From the NCBI RefSeq assembly GCF_015999545.1, contig NZ_CP065546.1, positions 4,124,001 through 4,188,000 of the forward strand: 64,000 nucleotides of DNA, given 5' to 3'. The notes below the pieces were generated by a model that was not told the origin of the DNA, searched no databases, and worked only from the letters and a program-made list of their open reading frames with translations. The DNA comes from Lysinibacillus sp. JNUCC-52. Its GTDB lineage: Bacteria; Bacillota; Bacilli; Bacillales_A; Planococcaceae. The position numbers and the translations under genes are program-made. How positions within the stretch are numbered: position 1 is the first letter of the stretch; each line of letters opens with the position of its first letter. Of this stretch, positions 38,955 through 47,736 are shown one piece after another.

Positions 38955-38983
38955 TTGAGTTAGGAAAAATTATATAGTATTAT
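38955..38983 (+). promoter_or_regulatory. Promoter of the riboswitch transcript
   Basis: -35 TTGAGT and -10 TATTAT with a 17-nt spacer, placing the start just before the riboswitch aptamer. Confidence 0.6.
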
Positions 38984-39002
38984 ACAATGTAGTTAGTATA
39001 AT

Positions 39003-39098
39003 AGATAAAGGCAAACTACCCGAAAGGTTAGGACGCAAAGCCTAGGGTCTAAGGTGAAGAGAGAATTGGTTTTTTACTATGATTGCCAGGTTACCATT
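39003..39098 (+). promoter_or_regulatory. Cyclic-di-GMP-I (GEMM) riboswitch
   Basis: Conserved elements occur in the right order: AAAGGCAAAC, a short hairpin closed by a GAAA-type tetraloop (CCCGAAAGG), the signature GGACGCAAAGCC, then GGGTCTAAGG as tetraloop-receptor strand, a variable second hairpin, and the 3' element GATTGCCAGGTTACC. It is preceded by a good promoter and followed by an intrinsic terminator at 39124-39154, then by the gene at 39187. Such aptamers bind c-di-GMP and switch transcription. The 3' strand GGTTACCAT could pair with ATGGTGATT in the terminator loop region, a possible switching mechanism (inference). Confidence 0.92.
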
Positions 39099-39123
39099 TA
39101 ATGTAATTTCATTTAATTTTATG

Positions 39124-39154
39124 GCTATTCTATGGTGATTAGAATAGCTTTTTT
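39124..39154 (+). terminator. Expression-platform terminator of the c-di-GMP riboswitch
   Basis: Perfect 9-bp stem GCTATTCTA / TAGAATAGC with a 7-nt loop and T6, about 30 nt before the start codon of the controlled gene. Confidence 0.9.
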
Positions 39155-39186
39155 CTTTGTTACAAAAATAATTTTGGAGGTTTTTC

Positions 39187-39588
39187 ATGTCTGGAAATAT
39201 TGGAACAATAGTAGTGAAGGTGAACAAAGCCTGTGATGATTTAGATTTTGTGAATGCAAGAGGAATAATAGAGGCAAATCTTCTAAAGCTATCGGAAGCA
39301 AAATACTATCGCCTATTAAACGCAAGCGGGCGTGTACTTATTAAACATATATTAGCAAATGGCGACGGGCAAAATGAAGTGAAACAAACATTAACACGTA
39401 CTGATTTCCTAGTGATTAATAAAATTAATGAGTATTGTTCGAACTTTGATATTTCAATGTTGAAAAGAACATTAAAAAACTCATTTGAATTAGTGCAAAG
39501 ATCAGATGTATTGCCACTTTTAAATAATGATGCAAAAATTATTTTAGACGATATGGGTGCGCTTTTAGGCGTCCATCAATTACATTAA
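39187..39588 (+). CDS. Unrecognised 133-aa protein under c-di-GMP riboswitch control
   Basis: ATG with TTGGAGG about 6 nt upstream. The protein is soluble and mostly helical, with no signal peptide, membrane helix, Cys motif or known domain. It starts MSGNIGTIVVKVNKACDDLD, has a helical middle (ARGIIEANLLKLSEAKYYRL) and ends DDMGALLGVHQLH. It lies alone between valS and folC with its own promoter, riboswitch and terminator. By regulation it should belong to the lifestyle switch driven by c-di-GMP (motility, biofilm, surface or sporulation); its molecular function is unknown. Confidence 0.8.
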   Translation: MSGNIGTIVVKVNKACDDLDFVNARGIIEANLLKLSEAKYYRLLNASGRVLIKHILANGDGQNEVKQTLTRTDFLVINKINEYCSNFDISMLKRTLKNSFELVQRSDVLPLLNNDAKIILDDMGALLGVHQLH

Positions 39589-39616
39589 TTTGCTGTTTAT
39601 TTGCAAAAAACTAGTT

Positions 39617-39663
39617 AAAAACACACAGACAATCACTCCTACAGTGCTTTTCTGTGTGTTTTT
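39617..39663 (+). terminator. Terminator of the riboswitch-controlled gene
   Basis: Perfect 12-bp stem AAAAACACACAG / CTGTGTGTTTTT with a 23-nt loop. Confidence 0.75.
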
Positions 39664-39664
39664 A

Positions 39665-39699
39665 AAATTGTGTCAGAATTGTTTGTGTGCCTGGCACGC
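39665..39699 (+). repeat. Dispersed intergenic repeat, copy 1
   Basis: This copy shares 29 of 33 positions with the copy at 49253. It ends in the small palindrome GTGCCTGGCAC. It lies between a terminator and folC. Confidence 0.7.
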
Positions 39700-39729
39700 T
39701 TTATACTAGAGTGAGAGGGAGTGTTTCTT

Positions 39730-41022
39730 TTGTTTACAACGATAAAAGCATGTACAGATTTTATTTTTACATTAAAAGCGGTTGATCATAAACGTGAGCC
39801 ATTAGTAATGATGCGCGAAGTATTGGCTCGTTTAGGAGACCCGCAGAACAAGCTACGAACTATACATCTAGCAGGTTCCAATGGCAAAGGGTCTACTGTA
39901 AATGTATTGAGGGAGATGTTGGAGAATGCAGGTTATCGAGTAGGGGCTTTTACTTCTCCACATTTAACGCGTGTCAATGAACGGATGACGATTAACGGCA
40001 TGCAAATTTCGGATGAGCAATTTTTACAATATATGAACAATATCGCTTCAATTATTGAAGCGCATTATAATGGGGACTATCCAAGCTTTTTTGAGGTCGT
40101 AACACTTATTATGTTCCAGTATTTTGCTGAAGAAGGAGTAGATTTTGCACTTATTGAAACAGGGCTTGGTGGGCGCTTAGATGCGACCAATGTAATCACA
40201 CCACTTGTTTCAATTATTACGACAATTTCATTGGAGCATACAGCATTTTTAGGCGATACGTATGCGAAAGTTGCATTTGAAAAGGCAGGGATTATTAAAG
40301 AAGGAGTACCTGTTGTGGTGGGCGTTAAAAACGATGAGGCGCTTGCTGTTATTCAAAAAGTTGCACAACAACGTCAAGCCAAATGTTTTGTTTTAGGATA
40401 CGATTTTCACGTCGTAGCACAAAATCAACGGGTTGGTATGCAATCCTTTAATTATCGTAACGCAAATGTTGAACTAACTGGTATTCAATTAAAAATGGCT
40501 GGAGAGCATCAAATTGCTAATGCCAGTCTTGCCATAACAGCAATGGATATTTTACGTGAGCAAGGACATATTCAACTAACAGAACAGGCTATGCTTCAGG
40601 CGCTACAAACTGCACAGTGGGCAGGCCGCTTTGAACAATTTATAAATAATATTGTGCTAGACGGTGCCCATAATTCAGAAGGAACCGCCGCATTGATTCA
40701 AACGCTTCAGACAGTTTATCCGCATCATCATTATCACTTTATTTATGCAGCGCTTTCTGATAAAGATCATGCAAATAGTATTGCATTAATGGATGCAGTG
40801 GCAACTTCTATGTCGTTTACACAAATTGGCTTGCCGAATGCCATGCCAGCTGAAAAATTAGCGATGTTATCAACACATATTAACAAACAATATGATGCGA
40901 ATTGGCAGGCAATAGTCCAAGCCGTTATACAAAGCAGGGAGCCTCAGGATATTGTTGTTATTACTGGCTCACTTTATTTTATAGCGGAAGTTCGACAATG
41001 GTTGAAGGAGGAAACACGATGA
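39730..41022 (+). CDS. folC: Folylpolyglutamate synthase / dihydrofolate synthase, paralogue 1
   Basis: 430 aa. The TTG at 39730 is chosen: GAGAGGGAG lies 8 nt upstream and the product then begins MFTTIKACTDF, like B. subtilis FolC (MFTAYQ). It adds glutamates to folate and may make dihydrofolate from dihydropteroate. P-loop LAGSNGKGST (about 47-56), ETGLGGRLDATNV, EKAGIIKEG and DGAHNSEG are all present. The next gene, also folC-like, overlaps it by 4 nt (ATGA). Confidence 0.95.
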   Translation: MFTTIKACTDFIFTLKAVDHKREPLVMMREVLARLGDPQNKLRTIHLAGSNGKGSTVNVLREMLENAGYRVGAFTSPHLTRVNERMTINGMQISDEQFLQYMNNIASIIEAHYNGDYPSFFEVVTLIMFQYFAEEGVDFALIETGLGGRLDATNVITPLVSIITTISLEHTAFLGDTYAKVAFEKAGIIKEGVPVVVGVKNDEALAVIQKVAQQRQAKCFVLGYDFHVVAQNQRVGMQSFNYRNANVELTGIQLKMAGEHQIANASLAITAMDILREQGHIQLTEQAMLQALQTAQWAGRFEQFINNIVLDGAHNSEGTAALIQTLQTVYPHHHYHFIYAALSDKDHANSIALMDAVATSMSFTQIGLPNAMPAEKLAMLSTHINKQYDANWQAIVQAVIQSREPQDIVVITGSLYFIAEVRQWLKEETR

Positions 41023-42278
41023 TTCCTCAGTTTGATCAATATAAGAAAAAATGGGCATTAGCAAGTGATGATATCATTAAGCCTGGACTAACGGCTATTG
41101 AAGAAGCTTTAGCACTAGTGGGAAATCCAGAGAGAAAACTACAAATTGTGCATCTTGCAGGTACGAACGGCAAAGGCTCTACACTGACATTTTTAGAGTC
41201 GATTGCGCAACAACATGGTTTAAAAGTAGGGAAGTTTATGTCTCCTTGCATTTTAAATGTGCATGATCAAATTCAAGTAATGAGCGAGCCAATTTCTAAA
41301 TTAGAGATGGATCGCGTTTTTCAACAAATGAAAAGTGCTGGACTTAGTGGGAAGCTGACAGATTTTGAGCTACTAACAGTTGCAGCATTTTTGCACTTTG
41401 TCCATAGCGATGTAGATGTGGCATTCATTGAAGCGGGTATGGGGGGCTTACTAGATAGTACTAATGTCGTAATGCCAATTGTCTCCATTATTCCAAGTAT
41501 TGCGCTTGAACATACGAAATTTTTAGGATCGACAATTGAAAGTATTGCCGAGCATAAAGCAGGGATTATTAAGCAAAATCGTCCTGTTGTTATTGGTGAG
41601 GTACCGTTAGAGGCGATGGCCATAATTAATAAAGTTGCAAAAGCAAAGCATGCTCCAATTTTAGAGCTATCAAAACAATTTACAATTGAGCAAATGGATG
41701 ATGATGAGTGTTATACAAATAAAGAAAAAAACATATGTATTGCCAATCTCACTCGTAAGATGAAAGGGCCACATCAGGGTAATAATATGGCATTAGCCAT
41801 TACCGCTTTTTTTGAAGTAGCTACAGCATTAGACGTTGCCATCAACGAAGAAAGCATACGCTATGGTATTAAAATGGCAAGTATTTTAGGACGTTTTGAA
41901 GAAGTAATGCCTTATATTATTTTTGACGGTGCGCATAATCCAGCAAGTGCAGAAAAATTGGTAGAGACGGTCCGTCGAGAATTTCCTGATGAGTCCATTA
42001 CGTTCGTTATAGGCATATTAGGTGATAAAGATGTAAAAGAAGTTTTGCAATACTTTGAGCAAATTAGCGATCGTTTTTATTTTGTTGATTTTGATAATCC
42101 GCGAGCTATGTCCGCAAAAAATATGGTAGAACTAAGTAATGCACCCCATAAAGCGGTTTTACGTGATTACATTCAATTTATACAACAGCAATCAGAAAAC
42201 CAGTGCAGAACAATTGTATCGGGCTCTTTATATTTATTAACAGAGGTTCGTAGTAGGTTACTACAATCCAACAATTAG
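41019..42278 (+). CDS. FolC-type ligase, paralogue 2
   Basis: 419 aa from the ATG at 41019 (GAAGGAGG upstream; the open frame from 40902 overlaps paralogue 1 and has no start signal). Same Mur-ligase/FolC architecture: P-loop LAGTNGKGST (about 45-54), EAGMGGLLDSTNV, EHKAGIIKQN and FDGAHNPAS. The catalytic motifs are intact but the sequence differs clearly from paralogue 1 throughout. The two are translationally coupled. One may be specialised for dihydrofolate synthase and the other for polyglutamylation; that division is inference. Confidence 0.88.
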   Translation: MIPQFDQYKKKWALASDDIIKPGLTAIEEALALVGNPERKLQIVHLAGTNGKGSTLTFLESIAQQHGLKVGKFMSPCILNVHDQIQVMSEPISKLEMDRVFQQMKSAGLSGKLTDFELLTVAAFLHFVHSDVDVAFIEAGMGGLLDSTNVVMPIVSIIPSIALEHTKFLGSTIESIAEHKAGIIKQNRPVVIGEVPLEAMAIINKVAKAKHAPILELSKQFTIEQMDDDECYTNKEKNICIANLTRKMKGPHQGNNMALAITAFFEVATALDVAINEESIRYGIKMASILGRFEEVMPYIIFDGAHNPASAEKLVETVRREFPDESITFVIGILGDKDVKEVLQYFEQISDRFYFVDFDNPRAMSAKNMVELSNAPHKAVLRDYIQFIQQQSENQCRTIVSGSLYLLTEVRSRLLQSNN

Positions 42279-42517
42279 GAACGTCAAATTATAGTTTTAT
42301 AATTACAAGAAGGACTAGCAATTCGTCATCGTTCTACTGAAAACAACGTAACCTTCCGTTAGTTGAACCACATGTATTATGAAAGCGTCACAGCGTGGAA
42401 ACAGGCTCTATAGCCGTGTTTAACGTGGAAAATGCACGAAATTAGGCGAGCAATCATGATGTGACGAGCTTTGAAAATTAAAGACGTTTTTTGAAAGTTT
42501 ATAGCGATAAATTTTTT
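42279..42517. other. Non-coding gap with hairpin structure
   Basis: About 240 bp without a credible gene between folC2 and a terminator. It holds a hairpin AAACAGGC-tctata-GCCgTGTTT near 42399-42421, flanked on both sides by CGTGG. Together with the terminator at 42518 it could be the leader of the SpoIIB-like gene or a small RNA. Confidence 0.4.
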
Positions 42518-42548
42518 AGACGAGACGACAACAGTCTCGTCTTTTTTT
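42518..42548 (+). terminator. Terminator upstream of the SpoIIB-like gene
   Basis: Perfect 9-bp stem AGACGAGAC / GTCTCGTCT, 7-nt loop, T7. Confidence 0.9.
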
Positions 42549-42588
42549 ATGTTTATTTTGATAGGTTGAAATAAGAGGTGATGAACGT

Positions 42589-43239
42589 ATGAAAATTGTT
42601 AGTCAGGTAATCAGAAAACAAATAGTGCGCGCAATGCTAATTGGTGGCATCGTGGGGCTTTTTGGGGTAGCCATTTTTTTAGGTGTTCTTCAGGCAAGTA
42701 CCCAATTTTCTTTAAAAAAGGATAGCGAGGTCGCAAAAAACGAAACGGAAGCACCAGTAGAGGGAAATTCAGAAACAATACCGACAGCAGGAGGTACTGG
42801 AACCTCGACAATGTTTTATGCGAGTCAAGCAGGTGTATTTTCTAATTATGAAAGTGCAAGTGCGTTTATAGCAGAACATCCTACACTGCAAGAAAGTGCG
42901 ATTGTGGAAGTAGAGAGTAAATATTATGTATGGACAAGTATGGTGACAGAGGAAAGTGACTTAGTTTTTTTAAAGGATCCTCCAACATTTAAAAAAGTTT
43001 TCAATGTTACTGGCGATAGTTGTAAAGAGCCGACCATTGCAGAAATAACAAATGTATTAGCAGATAAAAATACGAAAAAATTAAATTTTAGTGAGGCAGC
43101 AAATGATTCCACATTGCCTTCCGATTGGCAAAGTATTGGCAAGGCAGCAACATCTATTTCTAGTGAAATAAGCATTATCCGTCTTCAAATTTTTGCGCAT
43201 TACAAATCCAAAAATCCTTGTCTTCAAACGAAATTTTAA
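42589..43239 (+). CDS. SpoIIB-like membrane-anchored SPOR-type protein
   Basis: 216 aa; ATG 42589 with GAGGTGATG upstream. A short cytoplasmic start is followed by one membrane helix (about 13-37), a polar low-complexity linker (residues 45-70), then a region with FYASQAGVFSNYESASAFIAEHP, which resembles a SPOR peptidoglycan-binding domain. Position between folC and maf is that of spoIIB in B. subtilis, a protein that helps septal wall thinning during engulfment. The identification rests on layout and synteny, since spoIIB diverges fast. Confidence 0.65.
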   Translation: MKIVSQVIRKQIVRAMLIGGIVGLFGVAIFLGVLQASTQFSLKKDSEVAKNETEAPVEGNSETIPTAGGTGTSTMFYASQAGVFSNYESASAFIAEHPTLQESAIVEVESKYYVWTSMVTEESDLVFLKDPPTFKKVFNVTGDSCKEPTIAEITNVLADKNTKKLNFSEAANDSTLPSDWQSIGKAATSISSEISIIRLQIFAHYKSKNPCLQTKF

Positions 43240-43337
43240 GTAAAGAATATAGCCAAAAGTACATTATCTTGATTTTTAGAAAATTTTCAAAAACCACTTT
43301 CTCCGTTATGATAGAGAGAAGGAGGAATGGTGAAAAA

Positions 43338-43931
43338 ATGTTTGAAACGAATCATAAATTAGTGCTTGCTTCCGCATCACCACGACGTAAAGAATTGCTT
43401 GCGATGCTAGACCTTCCGTTTGAAATTGTGACAAGTGAAGTAGAAGAGACAAGCGTAACCGCAACAACAATGCAAGATTATGTAAAAGGTGTGGCACTTT
43501 TAAAAACGCGGGATGTCGCTCAAAAAGTATCAAATGCAACGATTATTGGTGCGGATACGATTGTCGTCTTTGACAATGAGCTACTGCATAAGCCAAAAAC
43601 ACGTGAGGAAGCCATTTCTCACTTAACACGTTTATCAGGCAAGCGTCATGCGGTCATGACTGCTGTTGCCATCATTGAACCAAATGGATTGGAAACGACA
43701 TTTGTAGAAGAAACAGCTGTTGTATTCCATACTTTATCACAGGAGCTTATAGAAGCGTATGTAGCCTCTGGAGATTCTTATGATAAGGCAGGCGGTTATG
43801 GGATTCAAACAGTTGGTACCCTTTTAGTTGAGCGAATTGAAGGAGATTATAACAATGTTGTGGGCTTACCACTTGCAGCGTTGTTCGCGCAATTGGTAGC
43901 ACGACGAATTATCCAATTTGCGAAGGAGTGA
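43338..43931 (+). CDS. maf: Maf family nucleotide pyrophosphatase
   Basis: 197 aa from ATG 43338 (AGGAGG 12 nt upstream, slightly far). The frame is open about 120 nt further upstream but overlaps the SpoIIB-like gene and lacks family similarity. Signature LASASPRRKELLAML (about 8-22), then ADTIVVFDNELLHKP and SGKRHAVMTAV. Maf proteins hydrolyse non-canonical nucleoside triphosphates and affect septum formation. It overlaps or abuts radC, as in B. subtilis. Confidence 0.96.
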   Translation: MFETNHKLVLASASPRRKELLAMLDLPFEIVTSEVEETSVTATTMQDYVKGVALLKTRDVAQKVSNATIIGADTIVVFDNELLHKPKTREEAISHLTRLSGKRHAVMTAVAIIEPNGLETTFVEETAVVFHTLSQELIEAYVASGDSYDKAGGYGIQTVGTLLVERIEGDYNNVVGLPLAALFAQLVARRIIQFAKE

Positions 43932-43936
43932 AGCTA

Positions 43937-44635
43937 TTGCCAATAGATGTTATACCAGATATGATGATTCGCGACGTTCATTTAGCAGATCGACCTCGGG
44001 AAAGACTATTACGGCAAGGTGCTAAGAGCTTATCCAATCAGGAGCTACTGGCTATATTACTGAGGACAGGCACGAAGGAAGAATCTGTTCTTGTCCTTGC
44101 CAATCGTGTTTTAAGTACATTTGAACGTTTACATCAATTAAAACATGCAACAATTGAAGAAATGGTCGCCATAAAGGGTATTGGAGAGGTAAAGGCAATT
44201 CAAATATTAGCCGCAATCGAACTCGGAAGGCGCTTGTCTCAAAAGCAAAATGATGATAAATATACGGTTCGTTCTCCGCAAGACGCCGCTGCTTACCTTA
44301 TGCCTGATATGACCTCTTTAAGTCAGGAACATTTTGTTGTCCTTTTTCTTGATGTGAAAAATCAAATCATTCATAAAAAGACGATTTTTATCGGGGGGTT
44401 GAATGCCTCCATTGTGCATCCGAGGGAAATCTTTCGTGAGGCTGTAAAGCGCTCTGCTGCCTCAATTATTTGTGCTCATAATCACCCAAGTGGTGTGCCG
44501 ACACCGAGTCCAGAAGATATTGAGGTAACGAAAAGAATTCAGGAAGCTGGTTTTATTATTGGTATTGAGTTACTGGATCATATCATCATCGGTGACCACC
44601 AGTTTACTAGCTTAAAAGAAAAAGGTTATTTTTAG
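43937..44635 (+). CDS. radC: RadC-family protein (JAB/MPN domain)
   Basis: 232 aa from TTG 43937, 8-9 nt after GAAGGAG, which itself overlaps the maf stop. The start then gives MPIDVIPDMMIRD, like other RadC N-termini. It has RPRERLLRQGAKSLSNQELLAILLRTGT, a helix-hairpin-helix (VAIKGIGEVKAIQILAAIELGRR) and the JAMM metal site in CAHNHPSG plus the Asp in SPEDIEV. The role in DNA repair is disputed. Adjacent to maf and upstream of mreB. Confidence 0.96.
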   Translation: MPIDVIPDMMIRDVHLADRPRERLLRQGAKSLSNQELLAILLRTGTKEESVLVLANRVLSTFERLHQLKHATIEEMVAIKGIGEVKAIQILAAIELGRRLSQKQNDDKYTVRSPQDAAAYLMPDMTSLSQEHFVVLFLDVKNQIIHKKTIFIGGLNASIVHPREIFREAVKRSAASIICAHNHPSGVPTPSPEDIEVTKRIQEAGFIIGIELLDHIIIGDHQFTSLKEKGYF

Positions 44636-44740
44636 CACTGTACGCTTAAAGGCTTCCTTGCTGGAGCTTCTAGTAAATAAGCTTCAGCCTTTAGAAGGCA
44701 CCCCATTACCTAGCTACTCGCCAGCGAATTAGAAAGAGGA

Positions 44741-44803
44741 ATGATGCTTGTGCTTGCAATAGTGGGGCTAGTACGTTTTGCTACAGAACATTTTGCAAAT
44801 TAA
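44741..44803 (+). CDS. Possible 20-aa hydrophobic peptide
   Basis: ATG 44741 immediately follows AGAAAGAGGA. It encodes MMLVLAIVGLVRFATEHFAN and is followed 20 nt later by a perfect terminator, so a short independent transcript is plausible. No homologue is known to me. The ribosome-binding site is rather close to the first ATG; the second ATG (44744) is better spaced. Confidence 0.35.
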   Translation: MMLVLAIVGLVRFATEHFAN

Positions 44804-44823
44804 ATAGCTTTGGTAACAAGCTG

Positions 44824-44853
44824 AGCTCTGCAAAAATTTTTGCAGAGCTTTTT
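44824..44853 (+). terminator. Terminator in the radC-mreB gap
   Basis: Perfect 26-nt palindrome, arms AGCTCTGCAAAAA, then T5. Confidence 0.9.
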
Positions 44854-45238
44854 AGAATACAAAAGGCGTTAATGCTCCGAAATGCGTTTTTTCTTGGTAA
44901 TAAATTTTTCTAGTTTATTTTAGGGACAGTATAGTTTGAACGGTTTTTAAGCATTTTAATAAAAAATGAACCTTTTTGATTGAATGACGTTATTGTATTC
45001 GTAGAAAAATATCTATAGCATTCACAAAAATTGGTAGCCTATAATGCGTTGTCTTACATGAAAAAAAATAATATGCTAATCTATACGTACTATTTTTAGT
45101 TTAAGAGGGAATTAAAATAGTAAGTTTTCTGCAAGATGAGGTATGTGGCACTACAAATTCTTGCATTTATCCGTTATAATGAACGGTATGATTTTATGTC
45201 AACGATAGTATGGCTTAAATAGAAAGGGAGTACACAAT
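44854..45238. other. Upstream region of mreB
   Basis: About 385 bp without a gene. TATAAT at 45175-45180 is a likely -10 box (weak -35). Another TATAAT is near 45041. Nothing else is recognised. Confidence 0.5.
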
Positions 45239-46258
45239 TTGTTTGGATTAGGTAGTAAAGATGTCGGGATTGACCTTGGCACAGCGAATACATTAGTTTT
45301 TATTAAAGGGAAGGGGATCGTTTTACGCGAGCCTTCAGTAGTAGCAAAAAACACAAAAACAGGAGACATCGTTGCAGTTGGTAATGATGCGAAAAATATG
45401 ATTGGCCGTACACCTGGATCAATCGTGGCGATTCGTCCGATGAAAGATGGCGTTATTGCTGATTATGATATTACAACAGCGATGATTGAATATTATTTAA
45501 AAGAAGCTTGTAAAAATTCTGGCGGAAATTGGAAAAAACCGAATGTAATGATTTGTGTGCCATACGGTATTACATCGGTAGAGCAACGTGCAGTTATCGA
45601 TGCTTCTCGTCAAGCTGGTGCAAAAGAAGCCTTTACAATTGAAGAACCATTTGCAGCTGCTATTGGAGCAAACTTACCTGTTTGGGATCCAACTGGTTCT
45701 ATGGTTGTTGATATCGGTGGCGGTACAACTGAAGTAGCAGTAATCTCTTTAGGTGGTATTGTGACAAGTGAATCTGTACGTATTGGCGGGGATGCTATGG
45801 ATCAATCAATCATTTCATATATCCGTAAATCGTATAACTTAACAATTGGTGAACGTACTGCAGAAGCAGTTAAAATGGAAATTGGGACAGCATTCGCTGA
45901 AGGCCCAGAAGAGAAAATGGAAATTAGAGGTCGTGACCTTTTAACAGGTTTACCAAAAACAATTGAGATTTCGTCTCAGGAAATTTCAGATTCATTGCGT
46001 GAAGCGGTATCGTCAATTATTGACGGTGTACGTAAAACGTTAGAACAAACACCTCCAGAATTATCTGCAGACGTGATGGAGCGAGGTATTGTGTTAACTG
46101 GTGGTGGCGCATTGTTAACGAATTTAGACAAAGTTATTAGCCGTGAAACAAATATGCCTGTATTTATTGCAGAAGATCCATTAGACTGTGTAGCTATTGG
46201 AACAGGTAAAGCTCTAGATCATATTGATCTAATTCGTCAACAACAAGTAAAAGGGTAA
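45239..46258 (+). CDS. mreB: Rod-shape determining protein MreB
   Basis: 339 aa from a TTG start with AAAGGGAG about 9 nt upstream. Bacterial actin that organises lateral wall synthesis. Phosphate-1 loop [14 protein letters not shown] (about 7-20), phosphate-2 [15 protein letters not shown] (about 157-171) and the adenosine motif [14 protein letters not shown] (about 281-294). First gene of mreBCD; mreC starts 13 nt downstream. Confidence 0.98.
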   Translation: MFGLGSKDVGIDLGTANTLVFIKGKGIVLREPSVVAKNTKTGDIVAVGNDAKNMIGRTPGSIVAIRPMKDGVIADYDITTAMIEYYLKEACKNSGGNWKKPNVMICVPYGITSVEQRAVIDASRQAGAKEAFTIEEPFAAAIGANLPVWDPTGSMVVDIGGGTTEVAVISLGGIVTSESVRIGGDAMDQSIISYIRKSYNLTIGERTAEAVKMEIGTAFAEGPEEKMEIRGRDLLTGLPKTIEISSQEISDSLREAVSSIIDGVRKTLEQTPPELSADVMERGIVLTGGGALLTNLDKVISRETNMPVFIAEDPLDCVAIGTGKALDHIDLIRQQQVKG

Positions 46259-46271
46259 GGAGGTTTAGGCA

Positions 46272-47183
46272 ATGCCACATTTTTTTTTCAATAAGAAATT
46301 AATACTGCTATTAGTGGGCATGGTTTTTCTTGTGGCATTGATTAGCTTCTCATTACGAGATCGGACGAACGCAACTTTACCAGAGCAAATTATTAAAGAT
46401 ACTGTCGGCGTCGCGCAATCTATTGTTGCGAAGCCGGCGAATTACATAGCTGGTATTTTTAATAATATTGACTCCCTCTTAAACACGTACGAAGAAAACA
46501 AACGTTTAAAAGCACGCTTAGAAGATTTTGCAGCTGTACAAGCCGAAGCATTGGTATTAAAATCTGAAAATGAAAAGCTATTAGAACTTACAAAGTCAGA
46601 AAGTTTAAAGGCGTTTAATCCTATTCAAGCAACGGTTATTGCTAGAAATCCAGACCAATGGGAAGAAAAGATTATTTTAGATAAAGGTTCATCCCATGGT
46701 GTAGAAAAAAATATGGCAGTTATGACAGCGAAAGGGCTAATCGGTAAAATTACGTTAGTGACTCCTTTCACCTCTGAGGTTGAGCTTTTATATACAAATA
46801 ATCCTAATTATCGTGTGTCAGCGATGGTTTTAGGAGAAAAAGAAGCATACGGTTTAATCGAGGGCTTTGATAAAGAACGAAATGAACTCATTATGAAGCG
46901 AATCGATTCTAGCTTAAATGTGAAGGAAGGCGAAAAAGTAGTTTCTTCAGGTTTAGGTGGTATTTTCCCTAAAGGTGTACCAATCGGAGAAATTACGGAA
47001 GTTAGCACAGATGATTTTGGCTTAACGAAAATGGCTTATGTAAAACCATCTGCTGATTTTTCTCTATTAGAAAATGTTGTTATCGCAAAACGATCATTAA
47101 CAGTTATTGATGGTTCTGACGGAGAAGCAACGAATGAAGATTTAACAAATCCACAAAAGGTTACTGAAGAGGGGGAAAAGTAA
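46272..47183 (+). CDS. mreC: Rod-shape determining protein MreC
   Basis: 303 aa. N-terminal membrane anchor (about 9-27), a coiled coil (about 75-115, NKRLKARLEDFAAVQAEAL) and an extracytoplasmic beta domain with ATVIARNPDQWEEKIILDKGS and GLIGKITLVTPFTSEV. The tail is acidic. It scaffolds the elongasome. The stop codon shares its last base with the mreD start. Confidence 0.97.
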   Translation: MPHFFFNKKLILLLVGMVFLVALISFSLRDRTNATLPEQIIKDTVGVAQSIVAKPANYIAGIFNNIDSLLNTYEENKRLKARLEDFAAVQAEALVLKSENEKLLELTKSESLKAFNPIQATVIARNPDQWEEKIILDKGSSHGVEKNMAVMTAKGLIGKITLVTPFTSEVELLYTNNPNYRVSAMVLGEKEAYGLIEGFDKERNELIMKRIDSSLNVKEGEKVVSSGLGGIFPKGVPIGEITEVSTDDFGLTKMAYVKPSADFSLLENVVIAKRSLTVIDGSDGEATNEDLTNPQKVTEEGEK

Positions 47184-47707
47184 TGGTTCGGTTTCTTATT
47201 CCCTCTGTTGCAGTATTGCTATTTTTACTAGAACCAGAGTTTGCTATGCTGTCACCGATTGAAGTGGGCGGGCATGTCTATTATCTAGTACCTCGATTTC
47301 TAATTCTATACTTAATATTTATATCCATCTATTACAGCCGTCAACGAGCGGTAATGTATGGACTTTTTTTTGGTGTCTTGTATGATGTGTTTTACATTGA
47401 TATTATTGGATTATACTCGGTACTATATCCGCTAATTTGTTTTTTAGCAGGGTCTATCGTGAAAATAATTCATCAGCACTTAGTTGTGACTACAACTATT
47501 TCAGTTGTTTTAGTAGCAATTTTAGAATTCGTACTTTATCAATTCTTCTATCTAATCGCTTTTACAACGATACCGTTAACGGATTTCTTACAATCACGAC
47601 TACTGCCAACAATCATTGCGAATACGTTATTTTTAATGATTCTTGGTTGGGCCTTCAAGTATCTAATTAATGCGCGTGTCTTACAGAGAGCACGTGAAGT
47701 TTCTTAA
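47183..47707 (+). CDS. mreD: Rod-shape determining protein MreD
   Basis: 174 aa integral membrane protein with five to six helices. GLFFGVLYDVFYIDIIGLYS matches the MreD core. The start overlaps the mreC stop by 1 nt, indicating coupling. It completes the mreBCD operon; minC begins 29 nt later. Confidence 0.95.
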   Translation: MVRFLIPSVAVLLFLLEPEFAMLSPIEVGGHVYYLVPRFLILYLIFISIYYSRQRAVMYGLFFGVLYDVFYIDIIGLYSVLYPLICFLAGSIVKIIHQHLVVTTTISVVLVAILEFVLYQFFYLIAFTTIPLTDFLQSRLLPTIIANTLFLMILGWAFKYLINARVLQRAREVS

Positions 47708-47736
47708 TATCAAGAGCAACGTGAGGTGAGGCATTC

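Noticed and set aside
43218..43337. Upstream extension of the maf frame
   Set aside because: It overlaps the SpoIIB-like gene and precedes a normal Maf start; judged a chance open frame.
47437..47670. Plus-strand ORF inside mreD in another frame
   Set aside because: Fully inside mreD, which has clear MreD features; treated as a shadow.
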